A stretch of 8,118 nt of DNA from assembly GCA_030692145.1 (NCBI GenBank), contig JAUYCU010000023.1, forward strand, positions 1 through 8,118, read 5' to 3'. Of this stretch, positions 1 to 5,321 are shown one piece after another. The first letter of the stretch is position 1. Each line of letters starts with the position of its first letter. Below the pieces are notes generated by a model. It was given only the letters and a program-made list of their open reading frames with translations. It searched no databases and was not told the DNA's origin. The translations under genes and the position numbers were made by a program. The DNA comes from a bacterium (lineage in GTDB: Bacteria > Patescibacteriota > Minisyncoccia > RBG-13-40-8-A).

Positions 1-1
1 C

Positions 2-133
2 GACTTGGGCGAAAGAACCGCCAGTTTAATGACTGCGACCTATGTCACTTTGGAGGTCGGCATTGTGTTCATTCTCGCCAGAATCTTAAAATTATTAATG
101 ATTAAATTTTTTAACAAAACAAATGGAAAATAA
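2..133 (+). CDS. C-terminal end of an unidentified membrane protein (5' end outside window)
   Basis: An open frame runs in from the left edge and ends at TAA 131-133, giving the last 43 residues of a protein. The fragment begins DLGERTASLMTATYVTLEVG and continues with a hydrophobic stretch (about residues 17-35, including VGIVFILARILKLL) and a short basic tail ending in NKTNGK. This reads as a final membrane helix followed by a cytoplasmic tail. Its stop lies 11 nt inside the next gene, an overlap typical of co-transcribed, translationally coupled genes and an argument that this frame is real. The family cannot be named from so short a piece. The other two plus-strand frames give no membrane-like or otherwise convincing protein. 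Confidence 0.6.
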   Translation, partial: DLGERTASLMTATYVTLEVGIVFILARILKLLMIKFFNKTNGK

Positions 134-611
134 AAATCAAATAACAAGCGATTTACGGGAATTCGAATGGGATGCGCCCGAATTCGAAAAAACCGAAAAA
201 GAAAAATCGTGGTTTATTATGCCGGCAATTGTTACGATTATTATCGGCATTTTTGCGCTTTTAACCGATAATCCCTTGTTTCTGGTTTTGGTTATTTTAA
301 GCTTTATTTCTTTTTACGTCTACGCAAGGAAATCTCCGCGCATTATTAAGTTCAGAATCGACGAAAAAGGAGCAGAGGTTGACGGAAGACTGCATGAATT
401 TGCGGACCTGCGCTCGTTCTGGATGTTTTACGACCCACCATTGGAAAAAACTCTCAGTTTTCGCAGCAAAAAAACATTTTTTCCTTATGTCAGAATCCCT
501 CTGGATAAAGAAAATCCGACGGAAATCAGAAAATTTTTATTGAAATTCCTGCCGGAAAAACGTCACAAGGAATCGATTATCAATATCTTAATGAAAAAAA
601 TCGGATTTTAA
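123..611 (+). CDS. Conserved two-helix membrane protein with soluble C-terminal domain, function unknown
   Basis: This 162-residue protein has an acidic, aromatic N-terminus (FEWDAPEFEKTEKEKSWF, residues 14-31), then two membrane helices at about 31-48 and 51-67 with a short turn containing TDN. A soluble domain of about 90 residues follows. The pattern RIIKFRIDEKGAEVDG (73-88), then DLRSFWMFYDPP (95-106), then a short strand-rich stretch resembles the pleckstrin-like (PH-like) fold of small bacterial membrane proteins. That fold assignment is my inference. I associate the overall layout with a protein widespread in Patescibacteria genomes, with no known function. The ATG at 123 overlaps the previous gene by 11 nt and has no clear Shine-Dalgarno, so translation probably depends on coupling. 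The gene ends 37 nt before a tRNA, with a palindrome between. Confidence 0.8.
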   Translation: MENKNQITSDLREFEWDAPEFEKTEKEKSWFIMPAIVTIIIGIFALLTDNPLFLVLVILSFISFYVYARKSPRIIKFRIDEKGAEVDGRLHEFADLRSFWMFYDPPLEKTLSFRSKKTFFPYVRIPLDKENPTEIRKFLLKFLPEKRHKESIINILMKKIGF

Positions 612-617
612 TTTATC

Positions 618-641
618 CCGCCAAGGCCTTGGCGTAGGCGG
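618..641. repeat. GC-rich nested palindrome between a protein gene and tRNA-Arg
   Basis: CGCCAAGGCCTTGGCG at 619-634 is a perfect 16-bp palindrome. An overlapping outer pair, CCGCC (618-622) and GGCGG (637-641), can form a longer alternative stem. No T-tract follows on either strand, so it is a poor intrinsic terminator. It could be an RNA processing or 3'-end protecting hairpin, or a copy of a dispersed short repeat: the CCGCC...GGCGG core also occurs in the palindrome inside the glycosyltransferase gene (4637-4666). Confidence 0.6.
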
Positions 642-648
642 AAATGCT

Positions 649-720
649 GCCCTCGTCGTTCAACGGACAGGACACAAGATTGCGGATCTTGAAATAGGGG
701 TTCGATTCCTCTCGGGGGCA
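649..720 (+). tRNA. tRNA-Arg, anticodon GCG
   Basis: A full cloverleaf can be drawn. The acceptor stem is 649-655 with 713-719 (seven pairs, one G-U). The D stem is 658-661 with 670-673, closing an 8-nt loop that contains GG followed by A, which fits the A20 arginine identity element. The anticodon stem is 675-679 with 687-691 (five Watson-Crick pairs), with loop TTGCGGA, so the anticodon at 682-684 is GCG and reads CGC and CGU. The variable loop is 4 nt. The T stem is 696-700 with 708-712 and the loop is TTCGATT. The discriminator is A720. The sequence after it is ACT, so CCA is not encoded and must be added by the CCA-adding enzyme. Most bacteria read these codons with an ACG (inosine) tRNA, so the G34 form is unusual. 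No promoter is evident in the 37 nt upstream, and co-transcription with the preceding gene is likely. Confidence 0.93.
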
Positions 721-736
721 ACTTCAAAAAAACAGT

Positions 737-756
737 CCCGCAACTGCGAGGTTTTT
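737..756 (+). terminator. Weak intrinsic terminator after tRNA-Arg
   Basis: CCCGC (737-741), loop AACT and GCGAGG (746-751) pair as five base pairs with one bulged A, followed at once by TTTTT (752-756). The stem is short, but it lies 16 nt past the tRNA end and just before a new promoter, as expected for the end of the tRNA transcript. Confidence 0.45.
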
Positions 757-772
757 AATCAGGGCCTTTCTA

Positions 773-800
773 TTGACAAAATATGTGAATATGCTATAAT
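773..800 (+). promoter_or_regulatory. Strong sigma-70-type promoter with extended -10
   Basis: A perfect -35 box TTGACA (773-778) is separated by 16 nt from a perfect -10 box TATAAT (795-800). The -10 is preceded by TGC (792-794), which supplies the extended -10 TGn motif. A second TATAAT abuts it at 801-806. Transcription should start near 806-808, about 30 nt before the ATG at 836. The heptamer AATATGC occurs at 788-794 and again at 804-810, on both sides of the -10, and could be an operator half-site pair. This is the clearest promoter in the window. It drives the 40-codon ORF and possibly recG by read-through. Confidence 0.88.
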
Positions 801-823
801 TATAATATGCAATACATTATGAC

Positions 824-829
824 GGAGGT
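824..829 (+). promoter_or_regulatory. Strong Shine-Dalgarno of the 40-codon ORF
   Basis: GGAGGT lies 6 nt before the ATG at 836 and is an excellent anti-16S match. Other starts in this window have weak or no Shine-Dalgarno sequences, so this site is the main reason to treat the downstream small ORF as translated. Confidence 0.8.
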
Positions 830-835
830 TTAAAA

Positions 836-958
836 ATGGCGCACGGCACGATCCCGATGTTTCATTACGTCGCCAAAAGGCCCCGGCTCAATGTCGGAAC
901 CCTGTGGCAGAAACTCCGCCACTGCCTGAGGAGCTTACTCTTCGGCAGCGACAACTAA
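836..958 (+). CDS. Unrecognised 40-residue cationic peptide in its own transcription unit
   Basis: The ORF runs ATG 836 to TAA 956-958. The peptide begins MAHGTIPMFHYVAKRPRLNV and continues with GTLWQKLRHCLRSLLFGSDN. The second half (about residues 18-36) looks like an amphipathic helix: V20, L23, W24, L27, C30, L31, L34, L35 and F36 lie on one side, and K26, R28, H29 and R32 give a basic face. There are six Lys/Arg and one Asp, so the peptide is strongly cationic. It has one Cys and no obvious signal peptide. Support for expression comes from the consensus promoter (773-800), the GGAGGT site and a strong terminator at 979-1014, all within about 240 bp. Its GC content is about 58%, well above neighbouring genes, which may reflect optimal codons in a highly expressed gene, RNA structure or foreign origin. 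I do not recognise a family. Alternatives are a leader peptide acting on recG, or a structured small RNA with a fortuitous ORF. Confidence 0.62.
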   Translation: MAHGTIPMFHYVAKRPRLNVGTLWQKLRHCLRSLLFGSDN

Positions 959-978
959 GGATTTTCCCCCAGCCAGCC

Positions 979-1014
979 ACCCCAACCGCTCAACGGTTGG
1001 GGTGATCTTTTTTT
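979..1014 (+). terminator. Strong intrinsic terminator of the 40-codon transcription unit
   Basis: ACCCCAACCG (979-988) and CGGTTGGGGT (994-1003) form a perfect 10-bp stem around the loop CTCAA, followed after GATC by seven T residues (1008-1014). It starts 20 nt after the stop codon of the small ORF and ends 29 nt before the chosen recG start. CCCCAGCC just upstream (967-974) can also pair with GGTTGGGG (995-1002), with one G-U, so an alternative fold exists. Confidence 0.9.
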
Positions 1015-1043
1015 ATAAGCCAAAAAATGATAATCTGAAATTG

Positions 1044-3191
1044 ATGATTAAATACACTCTCGATACGCCAATCGGAAAACTTTCGCGTATTAATGAAAGA
1101 TATCTGAAAAAATTCCACAAACTCGGACTGACAACGGTCCGGGATTTACTTTATCATTTTCCGCATAGATACGACGATTATTCCAAAATTGTACCCATTA
1201 ACGCTTTAAAATTCGACGAGGTTGCCACTATTCAGGGATTGGTTCAAAAAATAGATAATATCAGAACATTCAAAAGAAGAATGTCTTTGACAGAGGCGAT
1301 AATCAGCGACAATACCGGCTCCGTAAAAGTAATCTGGTTCAATCAGCCATATTTGATAAAAAATATTTTTCCCGGAAAAAGCATCAGTTTGTCCGGTAAG
1401 TACCTGCTTGGTCCGAAGGGCCCGTACATTTCCAATCCCAGTTACGAACTACTGATAATCGGAAAGTTTATGACTCATACCGCAGGAATCATTCCCGTAT
1501 ATCCGGCAACAATCGGCTTAGGTTCAAGATTTCTGAGATATTATATTAAACTTGCCTTGATTGCTTCCGACCAAATAAAAGAATTTATTCCTTATGATAT
1601 TCTAAGAAAGCAGAAGTTGCCGGAAATCAAAACCGCATTAATAAATATTCATTTTCCGAAAAACATGAAATTCGCCGAAGAAGCGAAAAAAAGATTCGCC
1701 TTCGAAGAACTGTTCCTGCTGCAACTGTTTGTTTTGAAGCAAAAAATATCCCTGCAGAAAGAAATTGCTTTCAAAGTCGTCTTTGATAAGAATCTGATTC
1801 AAAAATTCGTCAATAAGTTGCCTTTCAGGCTGACAAATGCGCAAAGAAAATCGGCCTGGGAAATAATCCGCGATATGGAAAAAAACAAGCCGATGAATCG
1901 GCTTTTACAAGGAGATGTGGGCTCGGGAAAAACCGTGGTCGCGGCAATGGCCGCCCTGGAAACAGCCAAGACCGGCTTCCAAATCGCTTTTTTGGCGCCA
2001 ACGGAAATTCTGGCACAGCAACATTTCAAAGAAATCAATAAACTGCTCAATGGTTTTAACCTGCATATCGGACTGTTGACTTCCGCGGAAAACAAAGTCG
2101 AGGATGAAACAATCAAAAGAAACGATTTTATCGAAAAAGTCAAAAACGGAAAACTGAACATCGTCATCGGAACGCACGCATTGATACAAAAAAATATAAA
2201 ATTCAAAAACCTGGCCCTAGTGATTGTCGACGAGCAGCATCGATTCGGCGTCGAACAAAGAGCCATGCTTCTTGGCCGCTCAAAACAAATACCGCATCTT
2301 TTGTCTATGACCGCCACTCCCATTCCACGCACACTGACTTTAACCATTTACGGAGACCTGGATATTTCATTGCTCGACGAAATGCCCGAAGGAAGGCAAA
2401 AAATAATCACCAAAATTGTTCCACCGGAACAAAGAAAACAGGCATATGAATTTATCCGCAGAGAAGTCAAAAACGGCAGGCAGGTTTTTGTAATTTGCCC
2501 AAGAATCGAGGCATCGACAAGTCCCTCGACTACGCCCCTCGATTCCACTCGGGGCGGGCTCGGGGCGGATGGTCAATTGGAAATTGACCACCGAAAACTG
2601 ATTTGGTCAGAAGTGAAGGCGGTCAAGGAGGAATACGAAAAATTGACCATGGATATTTTTCCGGATTTAAAAATCAGTATGCTCCACGGAAAAATAAAAG
2701 CCAAAGAAAAAGAAAAGATAATGACCGATTTTAAAGACAAAAAAACCGATGTTCTGGTTTCGACATCGGTAATCGAAGTGGGCATAGATATTCCCAATAC
2801 CACGGTAATGATGATTGAAGGAGCGGACAGATTCGGCTTGGCGCAATTGCATCAATTCAGGGGAAGGGTCGGCAGAGGAAAACACCAATCTTATTGTTTT
2901 TTATTCAGTACATCCGGAGAAACAACGCACCGCTTGCGCGCTTTGGTAAAATGCGATAATGGATTCGAGCTCGCGGAAAAAGATTTGGAAATCAGGGGGC
3001 CGGGACAATTCTACGGCATCAAGCAATCAGGAATACCAGATTTAGCAATGAACAGTTTAAAAGACCTAATTTTCGTCAAATCCACGCGCCAGGAAGCAGT
3101 AGAATTACTGAAGAAAGACCCCGAACTTCTCAAGTATCCCCTGCTTTCCGAAAAACTCTCCCAATTCAAAAAAACAATACATTTGGAATAA
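1044..3191 (+). CDS. recG: ATP-dependent DNA helicase RecG
   Basis: RecG is a superfamily 2 translocase that binds stalled replication forks and drives fork reversal and Holliday-junction branch migration. From ATG 1044 the protein has 715 residues; E. coli RecG has 693. The N-terminal wedge/OB domain covers about 1-250, including a helix-hairpin-helix-like start (LKKFHKLGLTTVRDLLYHFP, 21-40). Helicase motifs follow: Walker A GDVGSGKT (290-297), DEQH box (396-399), SMTATPIPRT (421-430), and later STSVIEVGID and QFRGRVGRG (motifs V and VI). The C-terminus has the usual GPGQFYGIKQSGIPDLAM segment. I rejected the GTG at 1002 because it lies inside the terminator stem of the upstream unit. The ATG at 1044 gives the usual N-terminus (LDTPIGKLSRI) but lacks a clear Shine-Dalgarno. 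No convincing promoter lies between 1015 and 1043. Residues about 490-517 are a low-complexity insertion encoded by a GC-rich palindromic block. Confidence 0.96.
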   Translation: MIKYTLDTPIGKLSRINERYLKKFHKLGLTTVRDLLYHFPHRYDDYSKIVPINALKFDEVATIQGLVQKIDNIRTFKRRMSLTEAIISDNTGSVKVIWFNQPYLIKNIFPGKSISLSGKYLLGPKGPYISNPSYELLIIGKFMTHTAGIIPVYPATIGLGSRFLRYYIKLALIASDQIKEFIPYDILRKQKLPEIKTALINIHFPKNMKFAEEAKKRFAFEELFLLQLFVLKQKISLQKEIAFKVVFDKNLIQKFVNKLPFRLTNAQRKSAWEIIRDMEKNKPMNRLLQGDVGSGKTVVAAMAALETAKTGFQIAFLAPTEILAQQHFKEINKLLNGFNLHIGLLTSAENKVEDETIKRNDFIEKVKNGKLNIVIGTHALIQKNIKFKNLALVIVDEQHRFGVEQRAMLLGRSKQIPHLLSMTATPIPRTLTLTIYGDLDISLLDEMPEGRQKIITKIVPPEQRKQAYEFIRREVKNGRQVFVICPRIEASTSPSTTPLDSTRGGLGADGQLEIDHRKLIWSEVKAVKEEYEKLTMDIFPDLKISMLHGKIKAKEKEKIMTDFKDKKTDVLVSTSVIEVGIDIPNTTVMMIEGADRFGLAQLHQFRGRVGRGKHQSYCFLFSTSGETTHRLRALVKCDNGFELAEKDLEIRGPGQFYGIKQSGIPDLAMNSLKDLIFVKSTRQEAVELLKKDPELLKYPLLSEKLSQFKKTIHLE
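2514..2590. repeat. GC-rich palindromic insertion in frame inside recG
   Basis: Positions 2521-2570 are about 72% GC within an AT-rich gene. They contain a near-perfect tandem 11-mer, CTCGGGGCGGG then CTCGGGGCGGA (2549-2570), and arms CGCCCC (2533-2538) and GGGGCG (2551-2556) of an imperfect hairpin spanning about 2523-2565. A second hairpin follows at once: TGGTCAATT (2570-2578), loop GGA, AATTGACCA (2582-2590), a perfect 9-bp stem. The block adds about 25 residues rich in Ser, Thr, Pro and Gly without breaking the frame. The site lies between the CPRIE strand and the WSEVKAVKEEYEKL helix of the second RecA-like domain, a surface position in the family (inferred). Confidence 0.65.
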
Positions 3192-3263
3192 ACTCCGCCA
3201 AGCCAGTAATCGAAAAAATTAAAGTTTTTATTTATTTCTTTTTAATGAAAAATTTATTTATCG

Positions 3264-3298
3264 AAAAAGACCATTCGCAGCCCGAGCGGGCATGGTCT
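3264..3298 (-). terminator. Intrinsic terminator of the minus-strand operon
   Basis: GACCAT (3269-3274) pairs with ATGGTC (3292-3297), enclosing GCCC/GGGC (3280-3283 with 3288-3291) and a one-sided bulge. Read on the minus strand, this hairpin is followed by TTTTT (AAAAA at 3264-3268 on plus). It lies about 95 nt past the glycosyltransferase stop codon. Confidence 0.65.
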
Positions 3299-3332
3299 CC
3301 GACTATGGTCGGAGGAGCGAGGGCGAGACGGA

Positions 3333-3370
3333 ACGCGGCGCCTCGCTGGGGCGCCGACGTGTGTCTTTTT
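3333..3370 (+). terminator. Intrinsic terminator of recG
   Basis: CGGCGCC (3336-3342) pairs with GGCGCCG (3350-3356) around the loop TCGCTGG. Past a bulged A (3357) the stem extends by ACG/CGT (3333-3335 with 3358-3360). GTGTC and TTTTT (3366-3370) follow directly. The long distance from the recG stop (3191) leaves a 3' untranslated region of about 140 nt. Confidence 0.72.
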
Positions 3371-3391
3371 GATAAATAAATTTCGAGCGTC

Positions 3392-4945
3392 TTACTTTCT
3401 TTGTTTGTGCGTCACCCAAAACCCCATATATTTTCCGAGCATCAAACGCGTTTGCGAAATCAATGCAGGAATCGCGCCAAAAACAATCATCACCAGCGGC
3501 ACCAAAATCCACTGTACAATCATCCAGAAATATTTTCTGGATTTATATTTTTCCGGCCGCGGAGGAAGAAGTTTTAAGGTATAAAAAGCCGAACCGACCA
3601 AACCGACCATTGCCAAGGTCATAATCCAGCGCGTCATTCTCGGAAGATTATAGGAAAGAACCGTGGCGTTAAAATCATTGCCACCCAAAAACAACGGCAG
3701 CCATCCCAGCATAAAAATCAAAAGCGAGTTCGTTGCCCAGGACCAAAAAGCTTCCCAGTGATGAAATCCGTGATAAATTTTTTTCTTTAAGGCCATTGCC
3801 TTGTTTTTTATGCATCCGAAAGTAAAATAGGGAACATTCTCCACTCCCCAGCTCCAACGCGTCTGCTGTTTAAAAACATTTAGAGTCGTACGCCAAAAAT
3901 TATCCGCCAAATTCGCATCCATGGAAACCGGATAATATAAAGGGATATTCTGATAGTTTCCGTCATAAAACAAAAGTGCCTGCCAAAAAATTCTCGAATC
4001 CTCGGAAACGTTTTTTGTCGGCCAGAAATCCATTTCCGTAATTGCCTTAAAACTCATTGAGTGCGAAGAAAAAGTGGACATTCTTTCCGGCCTTTCCTGT
4101 TGAATCATGTGCCAAAAAGTGGCGCCAACCGCAATCACCCGGGAAATCGCCGGCGCATCCCAAATATTATTATTGTAAATCGGTATAGGTTGAAAACTTG
4201 AGTGCAACGGGTCCTTGCAAGTTAAATAATTGTAAGTTAAGCAGGCAAAATAGTCGGGGTAAATCTGGGTATCGATATCAAAAGAAGAAACAATCACGCT
4301 TTCGTAAGAAATTTTCAAATCATCGATAAGTTCCTTGGCTCTTCTTCCTGCCCAGGTTTCGTTCGCGCCCTTACCGGCCAACTCGCCTTCGATATTTTGC
4401 GGATGAACAGTAATCAAGAATTTAAAGAATTTATCGCCAAATTCTTTTTTTATTTCTTCGGCAATTTCTCGCGCAATTTCACCCGCTCTTTCTTCTATGG
4501 CCAATACCACAATCAATCTTTCAAGCGGATATCTCGATTTCATCAGAGCAAGGAATGTCGAACGCACAACCTCTATTTTTTCCTTATAAACCGGCAGAAT
4601 CAAAAGGTTGTAAATATCGCGCCAATTTTTTATTTCTCCGCCCAAAGCGGATCCGCCCATGGCGGATAGTTTTTCCATCCAATCGGTTTTCAGATTGGCT
4701 TTCATTTTTTTATAGGAAAACTGCTGGTGAAAAGAAAGAAAAACTGTTTTCAAAAGCCAATAAATATCGAAAGTAATAATGAAAAAAGCTGTCCATGCCG
4801 GATGTCGATAAGAGAAAAAAATCATCAATAAAATCGTGCCCCAACTCAATGTTCCGGGTAATACCTCCAAAAAACGAAAAACCCTTTTCTCTTTCGGGTT
4901 TTTTATATCTCTCGCAAATCCAATTTTTATATAATCTTTTTCCAT
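3392..4945 (-). CDS. Membrane-bound family 2 glycosyltransferase
   Basis: The 517-residue protein has two N-terminal membrane helices (about 32-45 and 51-72), a cytoplasmic catalytic domain (about 110-370) and three C-terminal helices (about 402-421, 437-459 and 473-496). The catalytic signature is that of processive-type GT-A enzymes such as cellulose and hyaluronan synthases: LPVYKE (117-122), a DxD motif DID in SSFDIDTQIYP (223-225), SED (314-316, the TED/catalytic-base position) and QQTRW (360-364, the QxxRW motif). It should transfer sugar from a nucleotide-sugar donor to a growing polysaccharide or lipid-linked acceptor at the inner face of the membrane. Donor and product cannot be read from the sequence. 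It is the last gene of the murJ-lepA-ftsB operon and starts 3 nt after the FtsB-like gene. Residues 94-103 (SAMGG SALGG) come from a tandem palindromic insertion in the linker before the catalytic domain. Confidence 0.88.
   Translation of the reverse strand: MEKDYIKIGFARDIKNPKEKRVFRFLEVLPGTLSWGTILLMIFFSYRHPAWTAFFIITFDIYWLLKTVFLSFHQQFSYKKMKANLKTDWMEKLSAMGGSALGGEIKNWRDIYNLLILPVYKEKIEVVRSTFLALMKSRYPLERLIVVLAIEERAGEIAREIAEEIKKEFGDKFFKFLITVHPQNIEGELAGKGANETWAGRRAKELIDDLKISYESVIVSSFDIDTQIYPDYFACLTYNYLTCKDPLHSSFQPIPIYNNNIWDAPAISRVIAVGATFWHMIQQERPERMSTFSSHSMSFKAITEMDFWPTKNVSEDSRIFWQALLFYDGNYQNIPLYYPVSMDANLADNFWRTTLNVFKQQTRWSWGVENVPYFTFGCIKNKAMALKKKIYHGFHHWEAFWSWATNSLLIFMLGWLPLFLGGNDFNATVLSYNLPRMTRWIMTLAMVGLVGSAFYTLKLLPPRPEKYKSRKYFWMIVQWILVPLVMIVFGAIPALISQTRLMLGKYMGFWVTHKQRK
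4637..4666. repeat. Tandem pair of 15-bp palindromic units inside the glycosyltransferase gene
   Basis: TCCGCCCAAAGCGGA (4637-4651) is followed without a gap by TCCGCCCATGGCGGA (4652-4666), with 13 of 15 positions identical. Each unit is itself an inverted repeat (TCCGC...GCGGA; TCCGCC...GGCGGA). Being a multiple of three, the pair adds SAMGGSALGG in frame. Its GC content is far above that of the surrounding gene. Confidence 0.65.
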
Positions 4946-4948
4946 GGT

Positions 4949-5320
4949 CTATTTTCCGAAAAAATATCTCCACCATTTTCGGAAATTAGAAATATTTTCC
5001 GATTCCCTGCTTTTTCCTACTTCCTCAACCGAATTATTGTCTTCCTCTTTTACGATTATCAATTTTTCTCCGTCGCGAATCAGGTTTAGTTTCAGTCTTG
5101 CCTCTTTTTCCAAAAATTCTTCCGATTGAAAATATTTTTCCGTTTCCGCCAATTCGACATTGTCTTTTTCCAGATTTTCTATCTTCTCTTGCAGCTTTTT
5201 TATTTCTTGATTGGTTTGATAATTAAAATAGCTCTCTCGTCCCAAGGCGATTATAAGTAAAAGGAAAATAACCAATAAGGCGAAAAGGGAATATTTCGAA
5301 TACAAAAAATTTTCCGGCAT
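4949..5320 (-). CDS. FtsB/DivIC-like septum formation initiator protein
   Basis: This 123-residue bitopic membrane protein has a short N-terminal tail, one membrane helix (about 10-27), a coiled coil (about 34-63, EIKKLQEKIENLEKDNVELA) and then the family's conserved motif EEFLEKEARLKLNLIRDGEK (68-87) followed by LIIV. This is the FtsB/DivIC layout: in the family the protein binds FtsL and FtsQ outside the membrane and helps activate septal peptidoglycan synthesis by FtsW/FtsI. The C-terminal 30 residues are charged and variable. It lies 1 nt after the 35-codon ORF and 3 nt before the glycosyltransferase, ends in TAG (4949-4951) and has no strong Shine-Dalgarno, so coupling is likely. Distinguishing FtsB from DivIC or FtsL-like paralogues is not possible from sequence alone. 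Confidence 0.85.
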   Translation of the reverse strand: MPENFLYSKYSLFALLVIFLLLIIALGRESYFNYQTNQEIKKLQEKIENLEKDNVELAETEKYFQSEEFLEKEARLKLNLIRDGEKLIIVKEEDNNSVEEVGKSRESENISNFRKWWRYFFGK

Positions 5321-5321
5321 T

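Larger units (their letters stand above)
3250..3383. repeat. 134-nt symmetric inverted-repeat structure between convergent genes
   Basis: The arm 3250-3271 is the reverse complement of 3363-3383 over 21 bp, with one bulged G at 3263. Each arm contains the motif GTCTTTTT followed by an AT-rich GATAAATAAATTT tail when read outward. Between them lie three hairpins: 3269-3297, CTCCGAC/GTCGGAG (3297-3303 with 3308-3314, loop TATG), and 3333-3360. The first and third share bases or a T-tract with the outer stem. The interior is GC-rich and no protein is credible. It most likely works as a bidirectional terminator. It also has the shape of a small inverted-repeat element, although I see no clear target-site duplication. 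Confidence 0.7.

Noticed and set aside
807..1014. Known housekeeping RNA (tmRNA, 6S, SRP or RNase P RNA) as the identity of the small transcript
   Set aside because: The predicted length is about 208 nt and none of the landmark features was seen: no tRNA-like ends, no SRP tetraloop domain and no 6S long rod. The Shine-Dalgarno plus ORF favour translation.
1002..1043. GTG start at 1002 extending RecG by 14 residues
   Set aside because: The codon lies in the 3' arm of the terminator stem and the extension is read from the T-tract. The ATG at 1044 gives the normal RecG N-terminus.
1799..2347. Minus-strand open frame of 182 codons inside recG
   Set aside because: It is antisense to conserved RecG helicase motifs, has a Ser/Cys/Phe-rich composition typical of a reverse-strand shadow, and has no ribosome site or operon context.
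2496..2600. Frameshift or pseudogene in recG at the odd GC-rich block
   Set aside because: The frame stays open and conserved RecG sequence resumes directly on the other side. Length and all motifs are intact.
3303..3584. Short open frames on both strands across the recG/glycosyltransferase junction
   Set aside because: They run through the hairpin structure and the conserved glycosyltransferase C-terminus, and their translations look unlike proteins.
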